A DNA stretch of 64,000 bases from Gonapodya sp. JEL0774 (lineage: Eukaryota; Monoblepharomycota; Monoblepharidomycetes; Monoblepharidales; Gonapodyaceae). Both the position numbers and the translations under genes were made by a program. The stretch lies in assembly GCA_027604505.1 (NCBI GenBank), contig JADIIX010000123.1, forward strand, positions 1 to 64,000, in the 5' to 3' direction. Positions within the stretch are counted from its first letter, which is position 1. Every line of letters begins with the position of its first letter. Under the pieces are notes generated by a model. That model did not search any database. It saw nothing but the letters and a program-made list of their open reading frames with translations, and was not told the origin of the DNA. This document shows positions 11,001 through 21,869 of this stretch, piece after piece.

Positions 11001-14000
11001 TACCTCGGTTTATAGCCCTTTCTTCTTCAGTCTTCACATCACCCATCCCGATTTCGACCTCTTCCGGTTCCGCCGCAGTACCACGAGACGTGCAGCCGAG
11101 GATTGGAACAAATGCGGATTGTTCATTCACATGGTCGAAGCTATGGCTTTCAAGTCGATTAGTGGCTTCGCGCTCATCAGCCGGTGGCGTTGGGTAGGCA
11201 GTAATGGCATTCATGAGTTTCGGGGCGGAGGTCGTAGGCTGTGTCGGTCCGTCCATCTCCACGCGCTCCTCCGCTCCATCCGCATCCTCTTCCCCAGTAG
11301 GACTTGGAATCCTATCAGCCGGTAATACTACTAACGCATCAGCGACTTCCCTTTGGTCTCGTTCCTCAGCTCTTCGATCAACTTTTTCCTCTCTTCGAAC
11401 CTCACCCATTACGACATGTTCTGGTTCCATGCCGCCTAAACCATCGACATGGGTTAAGGTGTGTTCCTCCGGTTGGCCTACATCACTTTCTTCATTGACT
11501 TCCTCAATGTCCCTCAACTCCGGATGGTCAAGAGTATCTGGCAACAATCCCGTCACTTGTCCTTGTACGGTCGCCGTCAATGGTGGGTCGTCTCCCACTA
11601 CTGCTAACCGCTCATCTTCCAAACCAAGAGTTGATCCACTCATCTCGATGTCTTCTCTTGGTGGAGTGACGTTGTAATCTAGACGGTCAACTTCCCCCTG
11701 ATTGGCCGATTCGATTCCCACGGGCGCATATTGTCGTCCCTCTTGAGCACCAACCGCAGAATGTGCAGGAATTTCCGATGGGATGTTGAACACGGTGTCA
11801 CTGGCAAATAATCCACTCCGGGGACCGTGATCGAGTTCAACAGGGAATGGAGGTGTCCACACTGCTTGTTCCATTGGTGGTGCGCTCGTCTGCGCTGCGA
11901 AGCCGTCCGTCACAGCAGCCACCGCTCTTGTCAAAAGCGATGGGTGGCGAACGAGCCGCCGTTCGACAGCCGATTCGGGATCGCTCGCAACGACGGGGGC
12001 ATGATCGTGCTCAGCAGGTTTCGACTCCACTTCTCCATCTAGATCCATCTGGAACCTGGTTTCCGCTTCTCCATCATCCACAGCTGGCGACAAGTGCGAA
12101 GATCTCGGTCGTGTCAGTGGTGATTGGTAAGCAAGCCGCACGCTGGTTGGTTGCTCCTCTCGTTCGAATTCTTCTCCCAAATGGGCCACGTCTGCCGGTA
12201 ATTCATGTCTTGTCTCATCTAGTGCCATCGACGGTATGATTACCACATCCTCTTGTCTCCTCTTCTCCGGTCGTGCCAGCGGGACACTTGCCGGTGGCTC
12301 TTCTCTGTCCGATTCTGCCTGAATCTGCATGATACTCGACGACACCTCTTGTACGGTGTCGACTGATCTCCCGGGCGTCGTATTTGGCAGTAGTTCCTGT
12401 TTCCTCTCTTCAGGTCGAGCTAGTGGCACGCTAGCCGGTTGATCTTCCGCACTCCACTCCTGTCGTGGGACCGCCACGCGACGAAGTGGCTCTTCCCTAT
12501 TCCAGTCGGGCCTGGCCAGTGGCACGCTCTCTGGCTGCTCAACGACAGCCGATTCCCTCCTCGAAGCATCCCTGACTCGGATTGAACCGGACCCTTTCGC
12601 CGACCTCACCCGCCCCACCGCACGTGAGCCAACCCTTCTCTTTCCACTGTCTGGCGGTCGCTTCCCGTCCCACTCTTTGACGATTTGCTCTGCCCACGTC
12701 GCCCACTTCTCGTCTTCATCCCCAATCGAACTGAGGGTGAGAGCGTAGTCCACCGTGCGGGAGGTGCGATACTCACGAACAAAGAGGTACGGGGGATGGA
12801 GCATAAGAAAGTGCGCTGATGGAGGTATCCGTGGGGGGTTGTCTGAGCTTGGTTGCAGTTGACGGGGCAGAGGGGGGAATTCTGAAGGAGGGATGAACGT
12901 TGAGTGAGAAGTACGAATGTGTGAAAGACAATCGGAATGTCCATGCTTCAAAAAATGCGAGTACGCTTCAATGAATGCGAGCGATGACCTGTCCCTGATC
13001 AAGGCATCCTCCCATTCTACAACATTCAACCTCACAGGCTCCTGGACAGGAAACTCACCTTGCCCCAGCGCCCTCATTGCTGCCTTCACATACACCTTGT
13101 CAACGTCCACCATTCCACTCACGGGCACCACCCTCGCCTCGCCCGTCTTCCCCCTCAAAAATGCCAGTTCCAACGGGTGGATGTGGGATTCTGAACCCGA
13201 CCCTGACGAGCGGAGAGCCGTGTCAGCGAGCATGGCTGGGAAAGGAAGAAGGGCAGATCGACTTTGGGGAGATGGAAGGGAGAAGCGGTAGACGGGTAAG
13301 TAGGTAGGGAGAGGTGTGAGTGTGCGGGAAGGTGGTTGGGACGGTGCTGGTCGGGGGGCAGAGGTCCCGAAAGCATCGGGATTCTCTCGCGATGAGGACG
13401 TACGCGGAGGAGGACGGTAAATCGGAGCGGTCGGAGCGGTCGGAGCGGTCGGCTTGATTCGGTTGTGATTCTCATGGGAATGAGCGTGTGAGGAAGACGA
13501 TGAGAGAGGTGGCAACGGTGCAGGCTTGTGCGAAGGATGGTGCAGTTGGACGTGTTGGTGCTGCTGCGGCAGTTCGGGATCCGCATTGTGTCGTGATCCA
13601 CCGAGCGTCTTGTGGTGTTCACGGGTTTGCTGTGGAGTGCCTGTGAGAGCGATTCGTGCCGGGTTGGGAATGGCCGACGGTACACGCTGTGGTTGGGCTG
13701 GGTAGCCTATCGGCATCGCTGGTAATGGAGTGGGCGTAGGCACCGGGGGACCAATAAGATGGTCTTGCCCCTTTGCAGAGGACATTCGCGGTGGTGGGCG
13801 TTTGGGCGGGATACCTGCAGAAGGAGCACCAAAGAGGGCTACCGGACCCTGCATAGGCACCACCAATGGTACTGGTATAGTCAGTGGCTCTGGTGTCACC
13901 GCAGGTGGCGGCTGTGGACTGTGTGCTATGCTGATGTTAGACTCCGAGGCAACTGCGATCGAGGGCGGTGGTCCACGGACGTCGCGGAAATCCAGTTCCG

Positions 14001-14520
14001 AGTTCGTATCAGAACCTTTGTGTAATGGAGAGGGAGAACGGCGACGTGGTGCTTGTTTCAGTGGTGCGGGCGTGGGTAGCAACCGTGGTGTGAGAGGGGG
14101 GGACTTCGTCTAGAGTTGAGCCAGATATCAGAGTCAAAAACAGTCTCGTTTGCACAAAATATGATTGCAAATGTGCAGAATATTTAAAATTATGTGTGAC
14201 TTGTCCCTCAGGTTTGTTCCGGCATGCAAACACCGGTGTCTCTCATGCTTCCGTTCAGAAACATGGGTTATAGACATCACTATGAAGTCAAGACTTCAAA
14301 GGCATCCCGAGCGACACAAAAGCAATCGCACTGAGCGTGTTTATTCTCAAGGCAAAAGCGCACCCACCACCGAACACAAGGTCACGATGTCTCCACAGCA
14401 ACTCACCCTCCCATTGCGCTCACTCAATTCTGCTGGCAGCGTCGGCGGCGGAAGTGGCGGGGGTCGCCGATCGAGCATTGCAGGTCCGGCGCCGCCAGCA
14501 GGCCGACGTGTGTCGGTCAT
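8083..14520 (-). CDS. RNF216/TRIAD3-type RING-between-RING E3 ubiquitin ligase with very long disordered N-terminus
   Basis: The first exon (14520-14407) starts MTDTRRPAGGAG and joins in frame to a huge exon (14109-9788). That exon encodes about 1,440 residues, mostly Pro/Ser/Glu-rich and apparently disordered. Its end has a CUE-like helix pair (YLLERLQFHMGKADNLG). Exon 3 carries RING1: VECSCCFTD, then ICECPAGHVFCLNCARY and CIYSDAECKHEFPEWEI, a pattern typical of RNF216. Short exons follow with the in-between domain (VRCPFCDYGA, LFHCANEACRVISCRRC, KHNHLPQRC). RING2 follows (MVRTCPKCKSKYFKEEGCNK, MTCPTCAT, MCYVCDKQISGYDHF); the CNKMTC segment includes the catalytic-type cysteine context. The C-terminal helix ends KKLKKLINF with TGA at 8085-8083. 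RBR ligases accept ubiquitin on a RING2 cysteine before transfer; RNF216 makes K63 chains in animals. Targets here are unknown. The N-terminus is much longer than in animal RNF216. Confidence 0.85.
12127..12542 (-). repeat. degenerate SVPLARPE repeats inside the RBR ligase
   Basis: Four imperfect copies of a peptide of the form EEPxSVPLARPExxxQE occur in the disordered N-terminus, at about 12510-12542, 12412-12445, 12262-12300 and 12127-12155. The last has drifted to SVRLAYQ. Spacing is irregular, so this looks like a short linear motif repeated in a disordered chain rather than a folded repeat. Confidence 0.6.
13422..13448. repeat. 9-bp microsatellite, three perfect units
   Basis: Three head-to-tail copies of TCGGAGCGG. 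On the coding (minus) strand of the RBR ligase they encode a Thr-Ala-Pro tripeptide repeat, so unit changes keep the reading frame. Confidence 0.85.
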
Positions 14521-15264
14521 TCCTTTGTAATGTGCCCCACTGTGCAATCGCCGCTCTTGGTCCGATCCGCGCGGATCAAACCCGTTTCCCGTTTCCGTTT
14601 TTGTCAAAGGATCTCTGTCTTTTATTGATGTCCAAATAGTAAGCTCTGATTCTGCTTCAGCCGTGGCGGTGATGAATTTATAAAGTTTCGTTCCCCAGAA
14701 GGCAGAAGGGGTGCTGCCTGCTGTAGTGGGTACTCAGTTCCATCATGTCCACAGACCCAGCCAGGGAACACGTGCTTTATTAGAGAACCGCTGGGTCAGC
14801 AAATTCCGATGTATTCCAGCAATTATGGAAGAAAATACGTGAGAAGCTGAAGCAGATGTTGGACTGACTGCGCACGAGCAACAGAGGAATAATCGTGTTG
14901 CGCATTCATACAACATTCGTGTCGCATAGTTCGTCCCTCTGCTCCAAATATGGCATTCACGTATTCCAATACCGTCTATGCTCTTCCGCGTTGTCATAAA
15001 TGGGAGGAGTACACGCTCCCCGATAGAATCGAGCATGAGCTCTCAAGCAGTACAACATATAATTTGCTTTCGTGAATCCGCTTGTCGTGTTGTTCCACTC
15101 CCTCCTGAAGCTGCTATACTCATCCATTTTCTTCATGCCGTTGTGGACCGTATGTGACATGGAACTCCGGCTGGAAACGCCCCAGTATATCAATTTCAGC
15201 AACCAAGGCCGATCATATAGATATAGTAATCCCTCAACATTCGTGATAGAAGAACTCCAGGAAA
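14521..15264. other. divergent promoter region
   Basis: This lies between the starts of the RBR ligase (-) and the F-box-like gene (+). I find no coding signal. Confidence 0.5.
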
Positions 15265-18200
15265 ATGGCCGCCTCTGCGGCTATCAAGGCTCGATCGGGA
15301 GCGTCGCCCTCCACATCGGAGGCTGACCCAGCCGATGCGCCCAACGACTCCTTTTTGACACGTCTCGTGAGAAAATGGACGTTTTCTGCGCCATCTGCTG
15401 TGGTAGCGGGCTATACGCCGTCTCGGAATGCAAATGCAAATTTACAGGGAACAGGAACAGGATCGCAAGTCCACACCCCCACCGCTCCCGTATCCGCTGC
15501 TTCATTTCCACCATTCGACGTGTTGCTACAAGTGATGGAATACGTGCTTGAGTTGGAGAGAGCTGATGCTGGTGAGTGGAGGCCGGCGATTCTAATATCT
15601 CCCAACAAGCTCATCACAATCGGTCAGGCTTACCGTCCAACGATTCGTCAACGACAACTTCGTCGTTACCCATCGCTTATTTTTTGCAACGCACCTTGGC
15701 GAACTTTGCAAAGCTCAACTCCGCCTGGGCTGCCCCCGCTCTTCACATTTTGCTACGGCACCCCCAGTTCATCTCCCCGGATGCGCCCTATTTTCTGCAC
15801 ACGCGGCGGAATCTTCTCCGATCCCGTACATTGCCACCTTCTCCCCCGCCCGTACTCGTGTCCTTGAACCAAACTCCCCTGCTCATCCTTGATGACGACT
15901 CGGAAATCACAAGAGAAAGGGCACTTACTGGAGCTGTAAACAGGCTGCGAACATTCTTGCATGTGGCGGCTGGCCTACCGTGGAAGTCGAGTGGGGCCAG
16001 CCTGGACCCGCCAGAGAGCGTTGTGGAATCATCCTGGATCCGACTGGGAGTCACAATGAGCAACCTCTCCATACCAGTATCTCTCACCGCTGCTGCGTGG
16101 CGTTTATCTGCACCAACATCATCCGCGTCGATATCTCTCCAAGATGTCCCCATGTACGACTCGCTCATCTTGCACGCCCTCCACAACTCGGAGAACCTCA
16201 CTGAGCTTGACATCTGCGTGCCCGACATTCGAACAGCAGAGTCTTTGTTTGACACCATCTTCACGTCGTCCTTTGCTCTCAAGGCTCTGTCTGTGTCGGT
16301 CAGTAACAGTAACAGTGCAAGCAACGAAGCCGAAACATTCGGGAATGAAATTGGATCGAGCTCAATTGTGGCTACTGAACATCAAGTAGGAACATGGTGG
16401 GGCGTCCACGAACCAAATGACGACGCAGCAGAGTATATTCGTAGGCCTGGTGGGCTGGAAGCACTCACCCATGTCCGCCTCGCCTGGTTGCCCCTGTTTC
16501 CACCTCCTCTCCACCTCTTCTTCCACACCGCGTGGTCACCACCCCTCACCTCTCTGCACCTCCACGCGCTATCTCACATTTCCGACTCACATATTATCAA
16601 AGTCCTCCGCACGTCGTCGTCTACTGTGCGCGATGTTCGTGTCTCTGGCTGTCCGAGAGTGACCGACGAACCACTCAGGGTGATAGTGGAGGAGATTGCT
16701 TGCTGGGACGGACTTGAAAGACTAGAATGGTCTTGCACTGGAATTGGATTCGTGGCAGAGAGAACATTCGAAGATTGGGCCTGGTGTCCCCATACAAGCC
16801 ACCATTCATCGACCCATCGTTCGCTCTCCTCTGAGACCCGCACGGAAACTTGGCCCCCGAGGATACCACCGTGCAATTCGGAGTCCCTCGGTCCTTCTAC
16901 TCTCCGTTTGCGCGGCGGAATATCCCCACATCTGGTGTCCGTTCTCATCGAACGCTCGCCCAGATCATCTGTCATTCATCTCGGCCAACTCGCTTGCCCT
17001 TTGGCAGCGATAGCGAATATGTCACCTTCGACACAGCATCTGGCACTCGAACGCGTCATGTGGACTCGAGCCTCTGACTCCACGTCGAGCGACATGACCG
17101 CGCTGGACCTACCCCGCCTTCTCAACATGTTGCCAGCTCTACAGTGTCTTTTAGTATCGTGGACACGCCTGAAACCCATCCCAGCTCACCTTCTTTCATC
17201 TGCCACTGTAACACACATGTACGACTATCCGCTTCTCCGGCTGCGAGCGGCTCCTGTTGGGCCCTCTCGCGGATTCATGGGGTGGACATCGAAACACACT
17301 TCCTACTTCAGTGCGCGCTGTAAAGATTTGCTGTCGTGGGCGATCAAGGATGGAGTAGTCGGGGATGGGGAAATATGGGAGATGAGAAAACTGAATGAAC
17401 TCAAGGTGATCGAAATAATCGGAGTTGGAACGTGAGTCGCAGCAAGAGCAAACTCAAAGTCGTGAGTGATTCTGATTTGTAACTTGTTCGGTCCTCCCTG
17501 TCTGGGGCACGGCATCCGTTTTGATGATCCGCACGGGGTTTCAATGTGCTCGCTCATTTGAGACAACATATGGGGTTGATGCACCTGGCTATGGCAAGTG
17601 AGTTGTTTCTGCACTGGCGGGTCATTTCCAGCGAAAGCTTCAGCGGACAATTTGGTTTTCATGTTCCGCATCTCCCACTTCCTTTCCCACAATCTTTTGC
17701 ATCACAGATTTACCCTTCCTTACGCACCTCCATCTCCCTCGCTGTCCTCTCGTTTCGGAGTTTTTTGACCGCCTCATCCCGCGGCTGCCATCCACTCTAC
17801 TCTCTTTCGACATCTCCCAAGACCCCCGTGCATCCACGGTTTCGATTCTCCCGAAACACATACCAGACCTGGTGAAGCACGCTTTTAAGCTGCGACGGGT
17901 GGGTGTGAGCTGGTGTTGGGGACTAACTGACAATGATGTGGCACAATTGGCAGTGGGGATGAATGAATGCGAGGCGGTGTGGTGTGGAGGTAGAGATCGC
18001 AACTCAGTTGTTGCGGAGGTTGCGACGCTCTGCAAGGACAGTGCCGTGGCGCGTGCACAGGGGTTGTTTTCCAAAGGGAAGGAAACGAGGGCACCGAACC
18101 GCGCTGGCAGAGCTCCACGTGTTACGGAGATAGAGGCGGCCTGGGCAAGCCAAGTGACCTCTAGAGAATATCCTCTTGCGTCATGGAGGATCGATACATC

Positions 18201-18279
18201 TGGTGAACTGTGGGATGACGTAGGTTGGCGGCTGGGAATGGAAATTGGTTGGTGTCAAAAGCATCAGGTCCAGAAATGA
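15265..18279 (+). CDS. F-box/leucine-rich-repeat-like protein
   Basis: Exon 1 (from ATG 15265, MAASAAIKARSG) ends at a GTGAGT donor near 15574. It joins exon 2 at about 15631, completing a degenerate F-box-like helical region: FPPFDVLLQVMEYVL, then YFLQRTLANFAKLNSAW and APALHILLRHPQF, similar to many basidiomycete F-box proteins. A long middle part has leucine-rich stretches such as LTELDICVPDIRTAESLF and LTSLHLHALSHISD, consistent with irregular LRRs. The open frame ends at 17435 where another GTGAGT occurs. The continuation is found downstream of about 17709 (LLSFDISQDPRAST, then KHAFKLRRVGVSWCWGLTD) and ends at 18279. One junction, between about 17430 and 17709, is unresolved and may include a small exon. 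F-box proteins usually recruit targets to SCF ubiquitin ligases; the target is unknown. The F-box is weak, so LRR-only is possible. Confidence 0.6.
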
Positions 18280-18600
18280 TTAGGGGCCTCACCAAAACTT
18301 GGCAGTGACTTAAAGTTTCTGGTATTGTGTGCACCAAGTTGCCTTTAGGCTGTTTCGTTGGCACATTCGGGTAAAGTAACGCAATTGAATACCGAACGGT
18401 TTGCATGGAAGCCTGTACCATTCAAAACCGTAGTGTAGTTTACTGATATACATCTGCAGTCTACTAGTTATAAGATCATATGTGTACATCGTACGTTACT
18501 TGGATTGTTTCTGTGCACGTCATAGCGGTCACCGCGGATTCAAATCCTGGTTGGTGCTAGATCGTTCGCGCACTTCTGCACACAAACTCAACGTCAATTC
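18280..18600. other. convergent intergenic region
   Basis: This lies between the 3' ends of the F-box-like gene (+) and the seven-helix gene (-). Nothing recognisable. Confidence 0.5.
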
Positions 18601-19533
18601 CTACGCAGCCAAAGAAGTTCTTCCGCCCATCTCCGACGACGAAACCGTCAAACGAACAAACTCCTCTGCACGGCCGGTGGGGTCGGTACCGTCCCCTGAC
18701 TCTTGCGCCAAGTCTTCACCCTCAGCCAACGGCTGCTCATCACCTCCGAGCGCGTCCCACTTGCTCTTCATAATGACTAATGCCGGTATCCAAAGACTTG
18801 CCACGGTCGAAAGAGCCAACATTTGACTGAGCTCCCACTCAAACGGAACATCTCCGATCGCACCAACGTGGGCCCAGACGAACTCGTAGGCGATTACAGC
18901 TAACCCAGTGGGCATAACAGTCATTAAAATAGATGACGTAATCAAAGACCGCCGTTTTGCAGCATTTTTGGATATGTTCAAGAGAGCCTCTCGGATCTTG
19001 GAGGCAACTATGATTTGGCCGAACGGCACTGCTACCAAGCCCGCTACTGCGAATCCAAAAAAGATTCCATTGCGCCACCACGAAATAAAGACGCCAAAAT
19101 CGTTGATGCAGGGGATGGTGTCGTCCCATGTTTTGTGATTGCGAATGATGATCATGAACAGGAGGATCCAATTGGCCAGACCGATCCACAGAGACACCTG
19201 CGCTTTCGGTTTTAATCCTTCTCCTTGCGGGATTGAAAACACCGCAGCATTGATGCCGGTGATTAAGAACAGGAATAGCGGGACCCACCCAATCCCCAGT
19301 TGGACATGGTCATTGATTGGGTAGTATCGCCACATAGTAGTGCCGGCGATTGCGAGACCAACAAGCTGAGAGGAAATGGCGACATCCTCTTCGAGGTCCA
19401 GGTCAAGGAAGTAAAATGCCCATGACGCCGCGTAGTGGGCGTAGAAAACGATCCGAAAACCAACCCCAAAAAGTTCGGGATCCGCTCGGAAAGTGCAAGA
19501 TCCGTCAGGGCGAATGATCACCGAGTCGCTCAT
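18601..19533 (-). CDS. seven-transmembrane-helix protein, fungal, unknown function
   Basis: A single-exon frame of 310 residues with ATG at 19533 and TAG at 18603-18601. Hydrophobic helices are visible at about residues 24-43 (RIVFYAHYAASWAFYFL), 55-73, 80-103 (GWVPLFLFLITGINAAVFSI), 115-133 (WIGLANWILLFMIII), 153-175 (GIFFGFAVAGLVAVPFGQII), 198-220 and 235-255. That gives seven helices and an acidic Ser/Glu-rich C-terminal tail. The topology is receptor-like, but I do not see opsin or GPCR-family signature residues: there is no Lys retinal site in helix 7. It matches the general look of basidiomycete-specific membrane proteins of unknown function. The lack of introns is unusual for this region. 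Probably plasma or organelle membrane; role unknown. Confidence 0.7.
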   Translation of the reverse strand: MSDSVIIRPDGSCTFRADPELFGVGFRIVFYAHYAASWAFYFLDLDLEEDVAISSQLVGLAIAGTTMWRYYPINDHVQLGIGWVPLFLFLITGINAAVFSIPQGEGLKPKAQVSLWIGLANWILLFMIIIRNHKTWDDTIPCINDFGVFISWWRNGIFFGFAVAGLVAVPFGQIIVASKIREALLNISKNAAKRRSLITSSILMTVMPTGLAVIAYEFVWAHVGAIGDVPFEWELSQMLALSTVASLWIPALVIMKSKWDALGGDEQPLAEGEDLAQESGDGTDPTGRAEEFVRLTVSSSEMGGRTSLAA

Positions 19534-20054
19534 TTTCAGGAGGATCCGGTTGGACGATACGATTGTGGGTTTTTGTTTGAATTGCTTGTGCTGAGACCAT
19601 CGAAAACTCCCTCACTCCACAGCAGCCGGCGGAGGCCTCAACCGCCCACCCGCCCCACCAAAACATGATCAGTATAAGCAATTGTAACATAAATGGTTGA
19701 ATATGTGAATGAGCATACATACGCTGGTATAAATTTTATTTTGGCGGATGCGCCATCCTTTTCATCGGTCGAATTGGTGAAGTGACTCCATCTCGGAGCT
19801 TCCTTTTGTATGGGGACGCCGCTTTGGGAACTCACACTGGTGTCAAACATATACCAAGGAAGCTCGTGGACCCATATTGCACGAAGCGGACCTCTGGCGT
19901 GTTTATTTCGCGGAATGACAACTGCGCCGTGGCCAATCCCGGGCCACTGTGTCCGAGCCGGCCGTTTTTAGCACACATATAGGTCGTCATATTCCACGTA
20001 GAGAAGTTCCAATAACTAACTCACGTCGGCCTTACAATTATCTAAAATCCAACG
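19534..20054. other. divergent promoter region
   Basis: This lies between the seven-helix gene (-) and the FAH-family gene (+). No coding signal stands out. Confidence 0.5.
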
Positions 20055-21633
20055 ATGTCATCACATTGGACTCGCCTGATCCGATTCGAGGCTGTGGAAG
20101 GTGAATAATAAGGGGAGGAATCCAACATCCTTCCACAATATTGTTGGACTCTGAGAATACCCCATCAACGAAAATATCTGAAACGAATCCCATCGGTTTC
20201 TGTTTATGCAGGTGGAATTCACTTTGGGGAACCCACCGCCGAATCGCTCGCCAGTGATGGGGGTTTGAAAGTAAATGGCATCATCAGAGCATCGGAAATA
20301 ACAGGTGGACTCTTCGAAGGTGTCGTTGGTAGCAATATTCTGACTGTCAAGAAGGTGTCTTTCACTGAATGTTCCGAGGAGAGCTTTGATGATTTGCATT
20401 ACTGCTGATTGACACCATGTTCGGTCTCACGTGCAGCTGCTTGGGCCGTTAGAGTCGACTCCCGCGCTTCCCTGTATCGGTTTGAACGTGAGTTCAATAT
20501 TCGGTACTCTCTCTTCAACATATCAATATCTGCATACTTTCCAAAGTATTCCGCCCACCGCGATGAAGCTGTTGTACGTACAACGTGCTTTAAGATTGTG
20601 CGGAGACTTTCCTGACCCACATCGACCCTATCCATTCAAGGCGTCCGGTCACCAATTCAAGTTTCCTACTTACCCAGTCCTTTTTCATAAGTATGCCAAT
20701 GCTCTGTCTGGCCCGGGTGATGTGCTCTTACCGGAAACTACAAATGATGGACAAATGGTCAGTCCACGGATACGTGGCGAGCCATTGAAGTTCTTCATTC
20801 TTATTATTCCTAAACGATCTATTTTCTCGTATTTCATTTTTATTCCAGGATTTCGAAGCGGAGGTGAGTAAATCAACCCCTTTGCAAGATACAAAGCTTC
20901 CGTCAACCGCATCCCTTCAATCTCCCATTGTACTCTCGACAGCTCGTTGTTGTTATCGGCAAGAAGGGCAAGAACATCCCAGAGGAGAAGGTAATTAAGA
21001 GATTGCGGTTATTGATTCGGTACTGCTTTTCAACTTCACGATGCCTATTGCCAAAAAGGCTTTGGACCACGTCCTTGCCTATACTGCTGGTAACGATTTG
21101 TCTGCTCGCAAGTGGCAGTTCGCTTGTGGTGGCCAGTTTGATTTTGGCAAGGTGAGCTCGCCATCACTCCCTACTTTATATTCACCCGGCACCTAATGTT
21201 GCTTATCCATAGGGTATGGATTCTTTTGCTCCCATCGGCCCGATGCTTGTCCGCTCCTCCGTGATCCCCGATCCCCAGAACTTGAAAATCTCTCTAGTGC
21301 TTAATGGAAAAACGGAACAGGATGGAAACACTGCTCAAATGATCTTCAGCGTCAAGAAAATCGTGTCTTTCTTGAGCAAAGGCGAGTTGAATGACGTCGT
21401 GCACAAGAGTTGCATCTCCCCATTTTAAATTAGTGATCCTTGCCGCTGTCTGTTCAGGCACTACCCTCCTCCCCGGTACCGTCATTATGACGGGCACACC
21501 TGCCGGTGTTGGCTTCACACGCAACCCTCCTTTAAGCCTAAAGGAAGGCGATGTCGCTGATGTTGTCATTGGAAAGATTGGCACCTTGAGGAACCATATC
21601 AAGTATGTCGCAGAAGACACATATGAGCTGTAG
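20055..21633 (+). CDS. fumarylacetoacetate hydrolase (FAH) family enzyme
   Basis: Many short exons splice into a complete FAH-fold protein. It starts MSSHWTRLIRFEAVEG at 20055 and continues IHFGEPTAESLASDG, then LLGPLESTPALPCIGLN, then FPTYPVLFHKYANALSGPG with DVLLPE, and MDFEAELVVVIGKKGKNIPE. Then come ALDHVLAYTAGNDLSARKWQ, DSFAPIGPMLV, and the signature TTLLPGTVIMTGTPAGVGF, ending at TAG 21631-21633. The acidic residues in DFEAE and in GNDLSARKWQ correspond to the metal-binding and active-site area of FAHD1/FAHD2-type proteins, so the enzyme looks active. Such enzymes hydrolyse or decarboxylate beta-diketo acids such as acylpyruvates or oxaloacetate; the exact substrate cannot be read from sequence. 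One intron (21382-21457) uses a GC-AG pair. The end lies only about 100 bases from a tandem repeat and a kinase relic. Confidence 0.85.
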
Positions 21634-21730
21634 AAAAAAATTATGTGCAAGGTGTTTCTCGGTGCAACGTGGGATATTCGCTTTTCTCGCGCGATTTTTT
21701 ATGGAACACGGTGGTGCATGGAGCGGACGT

Positions 21731-21794
21731 GATGTCAGAATGGGATATATGTCTCGCACGAGATGTCAGAATGGGATATATGTATCTCGCACGA
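21731..21794. repeat. two-copy tandem repeat, about 31-33 bp unit
   Basis: The unit begins GATGTCAGAATGGGATATAT and ends CTCGCACGA. Copy 1 is 21731-21761 and copy 2 is 21762-21794; copy 2 carries a 2-base AT insertion. It lies between the FAH gene end and the kinase relic. Confidence 0.9.
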
Positions 21795-21869
21795 GGAGTC
21801 CCAGCGGCGCAGTCCCGTATACTTCCGACAGATCGCCCACACTCAAGAAATTTCTTGTTTGCGTCTTCT

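Noticed and set aside
18520-18575. tRNA-like T-loop GGATTCAAATCC
   Set aside because: The flanking bases do not form a five-pair T stem, and no anticodon or acceptor stem can be drawn around it.
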